From an uncultured Flavobacterium sp. (GTDB lineage: Bacteria; Bacteroidota; Bacteroidia; Flavobacteriales; Flavobacteriaceae): a DNA stretch of 64,000 bases. This document shows, piece after piece, positions 9,624 through 18,113 of the stretch. The stretch covers positions 310,001 through 374,000 of the forward strand of contig NZ_CAMLDD010000001.1 of assembly GCF_946478785.1 (NCBI RefSeq). Direction: 5' to 3'. The notes below the pieces were generated by a model. The model did no database searches, was not told the origin of the DNA, and saw only the letters and a list, made by a program, of their open reading frames with translations. Every line of letters starts with the position of its first letter. Positions within the stretch are counted from its first letter, which is position 1. A program made the translations under genes and the position numbers.

Positions 9624-9706
9624 TTAAAAACCGTTAAGTTTTAAACTTTACTAACTATCTAACCTCATTTTTATACTTATGAAAAGCATAAACTTTTTAG
9701 CGTACT
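9590..9706 (-). repeat. Segmental duplicate, copy 2 (with 7956-8073)
   Basis: Near-identical copy of the terminator and 3' untranslated region found after member 2; see the first copy for the differences. Confidence 0.75.
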
Positions 9707-10104
9707 ACTACGCTTGTATTTTTAGCAGAGAAACCTGTTTTGTAAACTGATGAAATTGCTTTTGGTGATAAAACTGTATTGGTATCAGTAACAGTAATTT
9801 CGTGTTTTGTTGTTTTTACATTATCTTCTATTTCTAAGATATAACTTCCTGCCTGAAAATTTTCGAATCTGAATCTTTTTAGGATTCCATCTTTACCTGA
9901 AGCATTTTCAGAATAAATTACTGTACCTTCCTGATCGTAGATTACTAATTTTGCTTTTGTTACATTGTTTAATCCAAAAATAACTTCGTTGCCATTTTCT
10001 TTAATTACGTGAAGGATGTAATCTCCATTTCCATCAATTGCATATGTATTGATTCCTGCAAAAAGTACTGCTACTACTAAACTTAATTTTAACATCTTTT
10101 TCAT
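9697..10104 (-). CDS. Small secreted protein, array member 4
   Basis: This 135-residue paralog has signal peptide MKKMLKLSLVVAVLFAGINTYA, then the Ig-like domain with AKLVIYDQEGTVIYSENASG and FRFENFQAGSYILEIEDN, then the conserved tail ending SVVVR. Its 3' flank is nearly identical to that of member 2. The upstream block is at 10198-10238. There are no metal-binding or catalytic residues I can name. Probably an abundant structural or adhesive surface component, but this is only inference from size, signal and copy number. Confidence 0.75.
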   Translation of the reverse strand: MKKMLKLSLVVAVLFAGINTYAIDGNGDYILHVIKENGNEVIFGLNNVTKAKLVIYDQEGTVIYSENASGKDGILKRFRFENFQAGSYILEIEDNVKTTKHEITVTDTNTVLSPKAISSVYKTGFSAKNTSVVVR

Positions 10105-10197
10105 GGCTTTATTTTTTATTAATTATTGTTCTGATTTTATAGTGCTAAATTACTTCAGTGTCTCTAGAAACTACACAACTATATTTGCTTATATATA

Positions 10198-10238
10198 TGC
10201 TATATTCTCATTTACGAAACCGTTATAGGTTAAAATTT
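10198..10238 (-). promoter_or_regulatory. Conserved 41-bp upstream block, copy 3
   Basis: This matches copy 1 over essentially its whole length (TGCTATATTCTCATTTACGA, then AACCGTTATAGG). It lies about 95 bp upstream of member 4. Confidence 0.6.
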
Positions 10239-10361
10239 GAATTATTATTACCGTTAATGTTAATTTGATTATTATTTAACACATAATTTTATTGTATCAC
10301 AGATGAGGGAAATGGACTGCTTTTTAATCTGTTTAGTAGAGAATTAAAATAAATAAAGCAT

Positions 10362-10395
10362 AAAAAAAACAGTTGCGGAACCACCCGGAACTGTT
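10362..10395 (-). terminator. Terminator of array member 5
   Basis: An AACAGTT/AACTGTT stem extended by CGG/CCG follows an A run on the plus strand; it is a diverged version of the other array terminators. Confidence 0.6.
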
Positions 10396-10467
10396 CTTAA
10401 CAATTAAGTTTAAATTTCTTTTATTACTATCTAACCATTTTTATACAATTTTTAATTGTATTTTTCA

Positions 10468-10875
10468 TTAACGTACTGCTACGTTAGTATTTTTTGCAGA
10501 AGCTCCTGCTTTGTAAACTGATGAAACTGCTTTTGTTGATAAAACTGTCTTGTCATCAGTAATAGTTATTTCATGTTTTACCTTTTTAATATTGTCTTCA
10601 GCTTCCAAAAAATAAGTTCCTTCCGGAAATTCTTCTAAACTAAAACTTCTCAAAATTCCATCTTTACCTGAAGCGTATTCAGAATAAATTAGAGTACCGT
10701 CCTGATCATAGATTGCTAATTTTGCTTTTGTTACTTTATTCAAAGCAAAAGTGATTAGCTTTCCATTCGCTTTTAATACATGAATATTAAAGTCTTCATT
10801 GCCATCAATTGCGTAAATACTTGTTCCTGTAAAAAGTACTGCGCATACTAAACTTAATTTTAAAATCTTTTTCAT
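10468..10875 (-). CDS. Small secreted protein, array member 5
   Basis: This 135-residue paralog has signal peptide MKKILKLSLVCAVLFTGTSIYA and the Ig-like domain KAKLAIYDQDGTLIYSEYASG with SLEEFPEGTYFLEAEDNIKK. It is divergent from the AraC-family gene at 11062, and their 186-bp intergenic region holds a diverged copy of the conserved block (10968-11008). This arrangement makes the AraC protein a candidate regulator of the array. Confidence 0.75.
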   Translation of the reverse strand: MKKILKLSLVCAVLFTGTSIYAIDGNEDFNIHVLKANGKLITFALNKVTKAKLAIYDQDGTLIYSEYASGKDGILRSFSLEEFPEGTYFLEAEDNIKKVKHEITITDDKTVLSTKAVSSVYKAGASAKNTNVAVR

Positions 10876-10967
10876 GTCAATAGTTTTTAAATTAATAGTT
10901 CTAATTCTCTGATGCTAAATTACTTCAGGAATATGGGGTTTTGCGCACCTCTATTTGCAGATTCATA

Positions 10968-11008
10968 TGCTGTATTCTCATTTACGAAAGCGTTGTATGT
11001 TAAAATTT
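10968..11008 (-). promoter_or_regulatory. Conserved 41-bp upstream block, copy 4 (diverged)
   Basis: This keeps ATTCTCATTTACGAAAGCGT and TTAAAATTT, but the CCGTTATAGG core is GCGTTGTATG. It sits between array member 5 and the divergent AraC-family gene. Confidence 0.5.
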
Positions 11009-11061
11009 GAATTATTTTAGGCATTTTTGTTAATTTTGCTATTATTTTTTAATCTTTTGAA

Positions 11062-11934
11062 ATGAAAACAATTGCCCCAGCTCTTGAAGTAATATCAAAC
11101 TCTTATGGTAGCTCATTTACCTACACCAAGCATGCCCACAAAACCAATAGTAAATCGCATTTATTGCATTACCATCCTGAAATTGAAATTGTTTTTGTAA
11201 ATGGCGGTGCCGGAAAGAGGCAGATAGGAAGTCATATTTCGTATTATACCAACGGTTCATTGATTTTAATAGGTTCTAATTTGCCACATTGCGGATTTAC
11301 AAATGAAAAGACAGGCAATAAAGATGAAACAGTGATTCATATTAAGCCTGATTTTTTGGGAAGTGAGTTTTTTGATGTTCCGGAAATGAAAAAAATTAAA
11401 AACCTTCTTAACCAGGCAAAAGCAGGAATTGCATTTGGCGGAGAAACAAAAAAAAGAATCGGAACCAAAATGGAGTTAATGGAGAACAAGTCTCCGTTTG
11501 AGCGTTTATTAACACTTTTGAGTATTTTAAATGACCTGGAAGCTTCTGAGGAATACACTGTTTTAAATGCTGATGGATTTTTACTCGAAATGCAGGTTCA
11601 GGATAATGACAGAATGAATGTTGTGTTTAGTTATGTAAAAGATCATTTTCAGGAACCTATATCAATAGACGAAATCTCTAAACTGGTAAGCATGACAACT
11701 CCGTCTTTTTGCCGTTATTTTAAAAAAATATCCAATAAAACGTTTACTGAATTCGTAAATGAATACCGTTTGGTTCATGCTTCCAAACTTTTGGCAGAGA
11801 AACCTATTAGTATAAATGAGGTTTGTTATGAAAGTGGTTTTAATAACTTTAGCCATTTCAGTAAGTCGTTTAAACAATATACAGGCAAAAGCGCTTCTGA
11901 ATACAGGCAGGAGCATAAGGCTTTGATTATGTAG
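11062..11934 (+). CDS. AraC-family transcriptional regulator
   Basis: This 290-residue protein has an N-terminal cupin-like sensor domain (HYHPEIEIVFVNGGAGKRQIG near 37-57, a typical AraC cupin strand) and a C-terminal AraC/XylS double helix-turn-helix (about 190-285) with ISIDEISKLVSMTTPSFCRY and the signature SGFNNFSHFSKSFKQYTGKS. It usually senses a small molecule, often a sugar, and activates nearby genes. Its position next to and divergent from the five-gene secreted-protein array suggests that target. The ATG at 11062 fits the family start. Confidence 0.88.
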   Translation: MKTIAPALEVISNSYGSSFTYTKHAHKTNSKSHLLHYHPEIEIVFVNGGAGKRQIGSHISYYTNGSLILIGSNLPHCGFTNEKTGNKDETVIHIKPDFLGSEFFDVPEMKKIKNLLNQAKAGIAFGGETKKRIGTKMELMENKSPFERLLTLLSILNDLEASEEYTVLNADGFLLEMQVQDNDRMNVVFSYVKDHFQEPISIDEISKLVSMTTPSFCRYFKKISNKTFTEFVNEYRLVHASKLLAEKPISINEVCYESGFNNFSHFSKSFKQYTGKSASEYRQEHKALIM

Positions 11935-11965
11935 TTTTATAAAATAAACTTTAGTTATATAAATT

Positions 11966-11992
11966 AACCATCAATTCGTTGATGGTTTTTTT
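11966..11992 (+). terminator. Intrinsic terminator after the AraC gene
   Basis: A perfect 9-bp stem AACCATCAA/TTGATGGTT is closed by a TTCG loop and followed by a T run. Confidence 0.85.
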
Positions 11993-12067
11993 ATGCTTTT
12001 TTGAACATAAATGGGTTATGATTTAAACATAAAAAGTATATTTATGATTCTAAAAAAATCTAAAATT

Positions 12068-12934
12068 ATGAAGTGTTTTAAAATTTTACTACTGGTTTGT
12101 ATCATGTCGTGCGGAATCTCTTATGCAGCCAAAGTAGATACGTTAGAAGTTGTCAGCACAGCAATGAATAAAACTTATAAAGCGGCAGTTGTGCTGCCAA
12201 ATTCATATGCCAAAAGCAAATCGACATTTCCGGTCATGTATTTATTGCATGGTGCTTACGGACATTTTGGGGATTGGCTGAAAAACACACCTAATAAAGA
12301 ATTGGTAAAAAACTTAGCAGACCAGTATAATTTTATTATTGTAATGCCGGAAGGGGAAACTTTTAGTTTCTATTTAGACAGTCCGGTAAATACTGGAAGT
12401 CAGTTTGAAACCTTTATTACGCAGGAAGTCATTCAGAAAGTCGATAAAACATACAGGACAATCTCTAATAAAAGTGGCCGTGTCATTACCGGACTTTCGA
12501 TGGGCGGACATGGGGCATTGTATTTGTCGGCTAAACATCCTGATTTATTCTGTGCTGCCGGAAGCATGAGCGGGGCAGTTGATATGAGTGTGATGTTAAA
12601 CAGGGATTCGGCTGCTCAGGTAGTTAAATTGATAGAACCTGTTTTTGGAGATAAAAGCAATGATATAAAAATGTATGAGCAGCATGCTGTTTTATATATG
12701 ATTGATAAAATAAAAGCCAATAAACTGCCATTGATTATTGATTGCGGGGTTGATGATTTTTTAATAGAACCCAATCGCGAATTACACCGAAGATTGGTTT
12801 ATAATAAGGTAGAACACGATTATACTGAACGCCCCGGAGCACATACCTGGGAGTATTGGGAAAATTCATTGCCTTATCATGCCTTATTTTTTAATAAAAT
12901 ATTGCTTAAAAATCAACAGGTTGCAAAAAAATGA
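12068..12934 (+). CDS. Secreted esterase of the esterase D / alpha-beta hydrolase family
   Basis: From the ATG at 12068 the protein has 288 residues and opens with a signal peptide (MKCFKILLLVCIMSCGISYA). An in-frame upstream start at 12011 would only add a tail before the signal. The fold is esterase D-like: MYLLHGAYGHFGDW (oxyanion region), the nucleophile elbow GLSMGG, an Asp in DCGVDDF, and a C-terminal His in GAHTWEYW. Relatives include feruloyl and acetyl xylan esterases and S-formylglutathione hydrolase-like enzymes. A secreted carbohydrate esterase fits best; the substrate is unknown. Confidence 0.85.
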   Translation: MKCFKILLLVCIMSCGISYAAKVDTLEVVSTAMNKTYKAAVVLPNSYAKSKSTFPVMYLLHGAYGHFGDWLKNTPNKELVKNLADQYNFIIVMPEGETFSFYLDSPVNTGSQFETFITQEVIQKVDKTYRTISNKSGRVITGLSMGGHGALYLSAKHPDLFCAAGSMSGAVDMSVMLNRDSAAQVVKLIEPVFGDKSNDIKMYEQHAVLYMIDKIKANKLPLIIDCGVDDFLIEPNRELHRRLVYNKVEHDYTERPGAHTWEYWENSLPYHALFFNKILLKNQQVAKK

Positions 12935-13022
12935 GGATTTTTTTAATTTAGAGTTTACTAAAAATTTTTTTTGGTTTGATTTTTGGTTTACCTTTAATAT
13001 ATAAACTTTAAATATAAAAATT

Positions 13023-13550
13023 ATGAAAAAGATACTTTCCCTATTTGCCATTGTTGGATTAATGGCATTTTCTAGTTGTTCAGATGATGACAATGATGTT
13101 GATAATGATACAATTTCTTATGTATTCGAAGTTGATAATATGGATTTTAATAAAACCGCAGATTCTGAGATATATGTGGATTTTGCTTCACGAATATATA
13201 CTGGAGATGTTGTTTTAGTCTACAGGTATGATGGTGCTGATCCTCAAACCGGACGTGATATATGGATTCCGTTACCTGACTCTCATTATTACGATAATGG
13301 ATCTCTTTATTTTGCTTATAAATTTGATTTTACTCAAGACAATTTTAGGATTTATACACAAGGTTTTGGGTTGAATGCAAATCCTATTCCTAATAATTTT
13401 GCTATTGATCAGATTTTCCGTATAGTAATTGTACCGGGTGATGACGGAATTAATACTAATAAATCAACTAATAGACCTAACTATTCAAATTACTATGAAG
13501 TTATCAATAAATATAATATTGATGATAGTAACGTTAAGAAAATAAACTAA
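13023..13550 (+). CDS. Small secreted lipoprotein
   Basis: The 175 residues start with a lipoprotein signal ending FSSC (Cys about 19) followed by an acidic SDDDNDVDND stretch, which is the export signal typical of surface-exposed Bacteroidota lipoproteins. The rest is beta-rich and Tyr/Asp-rich with no domain I recognise. It stands alone between the esterase and a convergent T9SS protein gene, sharing a bidirectional terminator with the latter. Confidence 0.7.
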   Translation: MKKILSLFAIVGLMAFSSCSDDDNDVDNDTISYVFEVDNMDFNKTADSEIYVDFASRIYTGDVVLVYRYDGADPQTGRDIWIPLPDSHYYDNGSLYFAYKFDFTQDNFRIYTQGFGLNANPIPNNFAIDQIFRIVIVPGDDGINTNKSTNRPNYSNYYEVINKYNIDDSNVKKIN

Positions 13551-13552
13551 AT

Positions 13553-13584
13553 AAAAAAAGGAAATCGTAAGATTTCCTTTTTTT
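13553..13584. terminator. Bidirectional terminator
   Basis: An AAAAAAGGAAATC/GATTTCCTTTTTT stem with loop GTAA lies between the convergent ends of the lipoprotein gene and the T9SS cargo gene. Confidence 0.9.
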
Positions 13585-13600
13585 ATGTTTTACAAAAAAA

Positions 13601-15310
13601 TTATTCTTTTATAAATGTAGTTTGATGTGAATAGCCTCTTGTCGACCCTTCGGCTTTTACTTGCATATTAAGAAAATAAATTCCTGATGGTAAATTCGAA
13701 ACATTTATTTGAGTTAAGTTTGAATTGATAATTGAATAACTGTTAGGTGCAAACGTATTGCCTGTTTGATCCATTATGGTTATATTTGATAGTGTTACAG
13801 TGGTTCTGGTATTTTCAATATTTAAAATTGATGTTGTGGGATTAGGATATATTTTTATAGAGTTATTTGTGGTGCTTGATCGCGATTCAAAAATAATTTT
13901 AATAACATTACTTGTGTAATATTTATTACCATAATAATCAAAAATCATTCTCCTATAGAAAAGTTCTTTATTCTCATCTATTTCGTTTAGATAAGTTCTT
14001 CTGCCATTACCAAGTTCTATTCTTACAGGTCTATAATTTTTATCATTAGCTCCAAAGATATTCTCCCAATTTACATTGTCTTTTGAAATTTGCCATTGAA
14101 TAAATTCTTGATAATCTCCTACTATTCGATTTGCTAATTTATCTACAGCTACAGTTTGATCACAACAAATTATATCTTTTGTGCTGTTGCTACTCAGAGA
14201 TACTACATTTACAACATTGCTTGCTGCTGACTTTCTATAATTTGTTTGTGGAGCAAATTTTTCTTCAAGAATTAATCTTCTATACTCCATTCCTTGTTCA
14301 CTTTTAAGCGGAGTGTAATTTTGTTCTGTAGCTCCAATTATATCTACCCAACTGTATTCAGCAAAATAATAAGAATTGAACCAAGGCCATTTAAGAGGAG
14401 ATTTAATTCTAGATTGCCATTGATAATTTGTTAAATTAGTAGTAACGTTTTGGTATCTTGTTCTTCCTCCTCCTCCTGACGCTTCTATAACATCGGTTTT
14501 AGTTGCTTGATTGCCAATTATAGTTTTAGGAACTTCATCATTTGTTAGGTATTGATTACTTTCAATTGTATTGTTGACTATAGTTGAAGCTCCGTAAAAA
14601 TTTGCAGGGGAAGCTTTTATTTCTCTACTATATACAGGGCTTCTTCCGTCATTAAAAGTTGTTTTTTCTCTTAGTGTAGTATATTTATATATTTGGTTAT
14701 TTGCTTGATTTCCGTATTGAATGTCATTTTCATCTATCCACACTTGTGAGTCGATATTCTCAGCATTACTAAAATTGGTATTAAATTCAGGTAATATAGG
14801 GAAACCTCCATATGGTATACGTTGTAGGTAACCGTCGGAAGAATTCGGAGTTGTTGGAGTTGTAGGAGTAGTTGAAGTATCATTTTTCTTGATTGATATA
14901 TTTGAGCTTTTATAAGCTGCTCCCGAAAAAGCCGTATATTCTGCATAAATGTATCCTCCTGAAACATTAAAATCGCCAGAAAACAATTTTATACTAAAGC
15001 TTCTGGTAGCAACATTTCCACCACCAATGTATATTGTTCCACCATCACCACCATTGACAACATTTGATCCTAACGCACTACCTTTTGAAAAGTAAATTTT
15101 TATTGTACCCTGATCTCCCACACTGGCGTTTGATGGGATTTCTATTTTTACAGATAATGAGACAGAAGAGGTCGATACCGATTCTAAATTAATTGAGCCA
15201 CTACTATAAGCAACTCCATTGACGAGTGTAGGAGTAAGTGTAACTTTTTGCCCAAACATTGAAATGTTTAATAAGAGCAATAAAACGAGATGAACGTAAT
15301 TTTTTCTCAT
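13601..15310 (-). CDS. Secreted protein with T9SS type A sorting domain
   Basis: I start at the ATG at 15310, which places the signal peptide MRKNYVHLVLLLLLNISMFG at the N-terminus (569 residues). After a beta-rich N-terminal domain comes a Thr/Pro linker (TSTTPTTPTTP), then a middle region of Trp- and Tyr-rich repeats (IDIIGATEQNYTPLK... and IFGANDKNYRPVR...) suggesting duplicated beta domains. Last is a C-terminal sorting domain beginning SIKIYPNPTTSILNIEN and ending in LPSGIYFLNMQV. The protein should be exported by Sec and then by the T9SS to the surface or medium. Enzymatic motifs were not found; an adhesin-like role is possible. Confidence 0.82.
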   Translation of the reverse strand: MRKNYVHLVLLLLLNISMFGQKVTLTPTLVNGVAYSSGSINLESVSTSSVSLSVKIEIPSNASVGDQGTIKIYFSKGSALGSNVVNGGDGGTIYIGGGNVATRSFSIKLFSGDFNVSGGYIYAEYTAFSGAAYKSSNISIKKNDTSTTPTTPTTPNSSDGYLQRIPYGGFPILPEFNTNFSNAENIDSQVWIDENDIQYGNQANNQIYKYTTLREKTTFNDGRSPVYSREIKASPANFYGASTIVNNTIESNQYLTNDEVPKTIIGNQATKTDVIEASGGGGRTRYQNVTTNLTNYQWQSRIKSPLKWPWFNSYYFAEYSWVDIIGATEQNYTPLKSEQGMEYRRLILEEKFAPQTNYRKSAASNVVNVVSLSSNSTKDIICCDQTVAVDKLANRIVGDYQEFIQWQISKDNVNWENIFGANDKNYRPVRIELGNGRRTYLNEIDENKELFYRRMIFDYYGNKYYTSNVIKIIFESRSSTTNNSIKIYPNPTTSILNIENTRTTVTLSNITIMDQTGNTFAPNSYSIINSNLTQINVSNLPSGIYFLNMQVKAEGSTRGYSHQTTFIKE

Positions 15311-15403
15311 GATAAAATTTAATAATTTATAATGAGACAAAAATAATATTAATAATGTATAATCTTACTTTTTATTAAAATAGTTATAAGTTTTTTTTTA
15401 TTT

Positions 15404-16369
15404 TTATTCTTCATTTGAGTCAGTTAGTACTTTCTCTTCTCCAAATTTCAACGAAACCAAAATCCCTACCAAAAGCGAAAGCGCAATAAATCCTAAAGAA
15501 GCCCATTCGGGAACGTGAATATAATCGTGCAGCAGCATTTTTAATCCTACGAAACTTAAAATAGCAATCAGGCTATATTCCAGATAACTGAATTTTGCCA
15601 GCATATTTGCTAAAAAGAAATACATAGAACGTAATCCTAAAATGGCGAATATATTAGAACTAAATACTAAAAAAGGATCTGATGTAATAGCCAAAATTGC
15701 CGGAACGCTGTCAACAGCAAATAAAACATCCATAACCTCAATTACAATTAAGGCAACGAATAGAGGAGTGGCCGCTTTTTTGGCAGTTTTGGTTGCAATG
15801 AAAAATTTCTCTCCCTCCATTTCAGAAGTAATCGGAATAATTTTTCCTAATGTTTTGTATACAAAAGAATCTTTTGGCTGAAAATCTTCATCTTCACCTG
15901 AAAACAGCATTTTTATGGCGGTAAACAATAAAAAAGCTCCAAACACATAAGTAGTCCAGGCAAATTTATTAATTAGCATAACCCCGAAGAAAATCATCAA
16001 TCCACGGAAGACTACTGCACCCAGAATTCCCCAGAACAAAACACGATGCTGGTATTTTTGTGGTATTTTGAAAGAAGCAAAAATGATTGCAATTACAAAG
16101 ATATTGTCGACACTTAAAGAAAGTTCTATTAAATAACCTGTAATAAACTTCATTGAGGCAACTGCTGGTTTAAGGTTGTCCGGATTTGCAATATAATCTG
16201 TAGTATAGAGCCAATAAATAACCCCTGAAAAAAGAAATGACAGCGTTACCCAAACCAGTGTCCATTTACTGGCTTCTTTGGTACTGATAATATGCGGGTT
16301 TTTATTGAAAACCCCCAAGTCTAAGGCAAGAATAAGGACAACGGCTAATAAAAAGAAAATCCAAACCAT
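15404..16369 (-). CDS. TerC-family integral membrane protein (Alx-like)
   Basis: The 321 residues form about nine membrane helices with the TerC family core: LSLSVDNIFVIAIIF near 85-100, the second acidic VIEVMDVLFAVDSVPAILAI near 207-226, and LRSMYFF. The buried acidic residues in these motifs are the family hallmark. TerC/Alx proteins are linked to manganese export and to tellurite or pH stress responses. The ATG at 16369 opens directly with the first helix. The gene stands alone, and the 300 bp towards the glutamine synthetase hold a short palindrome (aggttttaaaacct) and that gene's terminator. Confidence 0.87.
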   Translation of the reverse strand: MVWIFFLLAVVLILALDLGVFNKNPHIISTKEASKWTLVWVTLSFLFSGVIYWLYTTDYIANPDNLKPAVASMKFITGYLIELSLSVDNIFVIAIIFASFKIPQKYQHRVLFWGILGAVVFRGLMIFFGVMLINKFAWTTYVFGAFLLFTAIKMLFSGEDEDFQPKDSFVYKTLGKIIPITSEMEGEKFFIATKTAKKAATPLFVALIVIEVMDVLFAVDSVPAILAITSDPFLVFSSNIFAILGLRSMYFFLANMLAKFSYLEYSLIAILSFVGLKMLLHDYIHVPEWASLGFIALSLLVGILVSLKFGEEKVLTDSNEE

Positions 16370-16616
16370 TATTAAGATATTTTTAAATGATTTACAAAGA
16401 TAGCTGTTGATTTCTAAGATAAAAATTTAATTATTGAAAAATTACTTTCAATTTTTAGTTAATGTGTAGACTTATGAACCCGAAAGGTTTTAAAACCTCT
16501 CAGGTTTAATTATACCTTCCAGCCTTTCTCATGTTTTAAGTTTTGACAAAGGGTTTACAACAAAAGTTATCTTCACATTTTTCTCCTTTCATCAAAATGT
16601 CAAGATTGTGTAAAAC
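16370..16616. other. Intergenic region without genes
   Basis: I see only the 14-bp palindrome AGGTTTTAAAACCT near 16486-16499 and AT-rich DNA. It separates the TerC gene start from the terminator of the next gene on the same strand. Confidence 0.5.
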
Positions 16617-16617
16617 A

Positions 16618-16651
16618 AAAAAAAGTGCCATCGGTTACGATGGCACTTTTT
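16618..16651 (-). terminator. Terminator of the GSII gene
   Basis: A perfect AAAAAGTGCCATCG/CGATGGCACTTTTT stem with loop GTTA lies directly after the stop codon of the glutamine synthetase gene. Confidence 0.92.
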
Positions 16652-16671
16652 AGTATAAATTGAACTATAAA

Positions 16672-17688
16672 TTATAGTACTGATTTCACAGTTTTGATAA
16701 TTCTTGCAGCAATTTTGTATGGATCTCCGTTTGAAGCTGGTCTTCTGTCTTCCAACCAACCTTTCCATCCTTTTTGAACAGTAATTAACGGGATTCTAAT
16801 AGAAGCTCCTCTGTCTGAAATTCCATAAGAGAAATCGTGGATAGATGCAGTTTCATGTTTACCAGTTAAACGTTGATCGTTGTAAGCTCCGTAAACCGCG
16901 ATGTGCTCAGCAGTAACAGGACGGAAAGCCTCACAAATTCTTTCGTAAGTTGCCTGGTCTCCACATGTTCTTAATACATTGTTAGAGAAGTTAGCGTGCA
17001 TTCCTGAACCATTCCAGTCTGTATCTCCTAATGGTTTTGGGTGATATTCGATATAGTAACCATATTTTTCAGTCAAACGATCCAATAAGTATCTTGCGAT
17101 CCAGATTTCGTCACCTGCTTTTTTAGCTCCTTTAGCAAACAATTGGAATTCCCATTGTCCACAAGCAACCTCTTGATTAATACCTTCAAAGTTGATTCCG
17201 GCAGCGATACATAAATCAGCATGCTCTTCAACTAATTTTCTTCCGTGTGTATTTTTTCCTCCTACAGAACAGTAGTACATACCTTGTGGTGCAGGATATC
17301 CTCCAACAGGGAAACCTAATGGCAATAAAGTTTTAGTATCCATGATGAAATACTCTTGTTCGAAACCAAACCAAAAATCATCATTATCATCATCAATTGT
17401 AGCTCTTCCGTTAGAAGGGTGTGGTGTTCCGTCAGCATACATAACTTCTGACATTACAAGGTATCCGTTGATACGAGTTGGATCAGGGTAAATAGCAACA
17501 GGAACTAAAAGACAGTCTGAAGAACCTCCTTCAGCTTGTTTTGTTGACGAACCATCAAATGACCAGTTTCCAAGTTCTTCTAATGTTCCTTTGAAATTTT
17601 CGTGCTCTTCAACTTTAGTTTTACTTCTAAGATTTTGAGTTGGTTCATATCCATCTAACCAAATGTACTCTAACTTAATTTTAGCCAT
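16672..17688 (-). CDS. Glutamine synthetase type II (GSII)
   Basis: Starting at MAKIKLEYIWLDG (ATG at 17688), the 338 residues match the short eukaryotic-type GSII. Visible motifs are LGNWSFDGSSTKQAEG near the N-terminus, FGFEQEYFIMD (metal-binding Glu), VACGQWEFQ, GSGMHANFS (ammonia/ATP region), and KHETASIHDFSYGISDRGASIRIP. It makes glutamine from glutamate, ammonia and ATP. An earlier in-frame ATG would add a 28-residue basic tail not seen in the family. It is divergent from a GSIII gene across a 425-bp intergenic region with a TATATTTG box for each direction. Confidence 0.92.
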   Translation of the reverse strand: MAKIKLEYIWLDGYEPTQNLRSKTKVEEHENFKGTLEELGNWSFDGSSTKQAEGGSSDCLLVPVAIYPDPTRINGYLVMSEVMYADGTPHPSNGRATIDDDNDDFWFGFEQEYFIMDTKTLLPLGFPVGGYPAPQGMYYCSVGGKNTHGRKLVEEHADLCIAAGINFEGINQEVACGQWEFQLFAKGAKKAGDEIWIARYLLDRLTEKYGYYIEYHPKPLGDTDWNGSGMHANFSNNVLRTCGDQATYERICEAFRPVTAEHIAVYGAYNDQRLTGKHETASIHDFSYGISDRGASIRIPLITVQKGWKGWLEDRRPASNGDPYKIAARIIKTVKSVL

Positions 17689-17727
17689 AATAATATAAAT
17701 TAATTTTTTTTGTTTTTTTCGCTGGGT

Positions 17728-17735
17728 CAAATATA
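17728..17735 (-). promoter_or_regulatory. -7 box of the GSII promoter
   Basis: TATATTTG on the minus strand, 40 bp upstream of the GSII start, matches TAnnTTTG. No convincing -33 TTTG was seen at 17-23 bp. Confidence 0.5.
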
Positions 17736-18059
17736 GATTTATTTTTTTAGGAGTAAAAATTAGGGGGTGCATTTTGTTTAGATAGCTATAATTTTTTGCA
17801 TAAGCGCAATTTTGTGTGGGGTATATTTAAAAAATAGCAATTTTTTAATGTTTAAAAAATAAATTCGTAATAAACACTAGGGTTTTTTAGATTTATTTCT
17901 GTAGCAATTAAGAAAAATTGTTTGTTTCCTTAGTAATATTCGTATGTTTTGTTATATTTTTTAAAAACCATTTCACAATTCTCTGTAAATCGCATCATTT
18001 ATTGAAAAATTGCTTTTCAAAAATCTAACTTTATCTTTAAAAAAGGCTTTTTAATTCTT

Positions 18060-18067
18060 TATATTTG
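18060..18067 (+). promoter_or_regulatory. -7 box of the GSIII promoter
   Basis: TATATTTG lies 46 bp upstream of the GSIII ATG. The remainder of the 425-bp intergenic region is AT-rich, with several TTTTTTA runs and no clear operator. Confidence 0.5.
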
Positions 18068-18113
18068 TTTCTCTTATTTTAATTAAAATATTACGAATTT
18101 TAAAATTATATAC

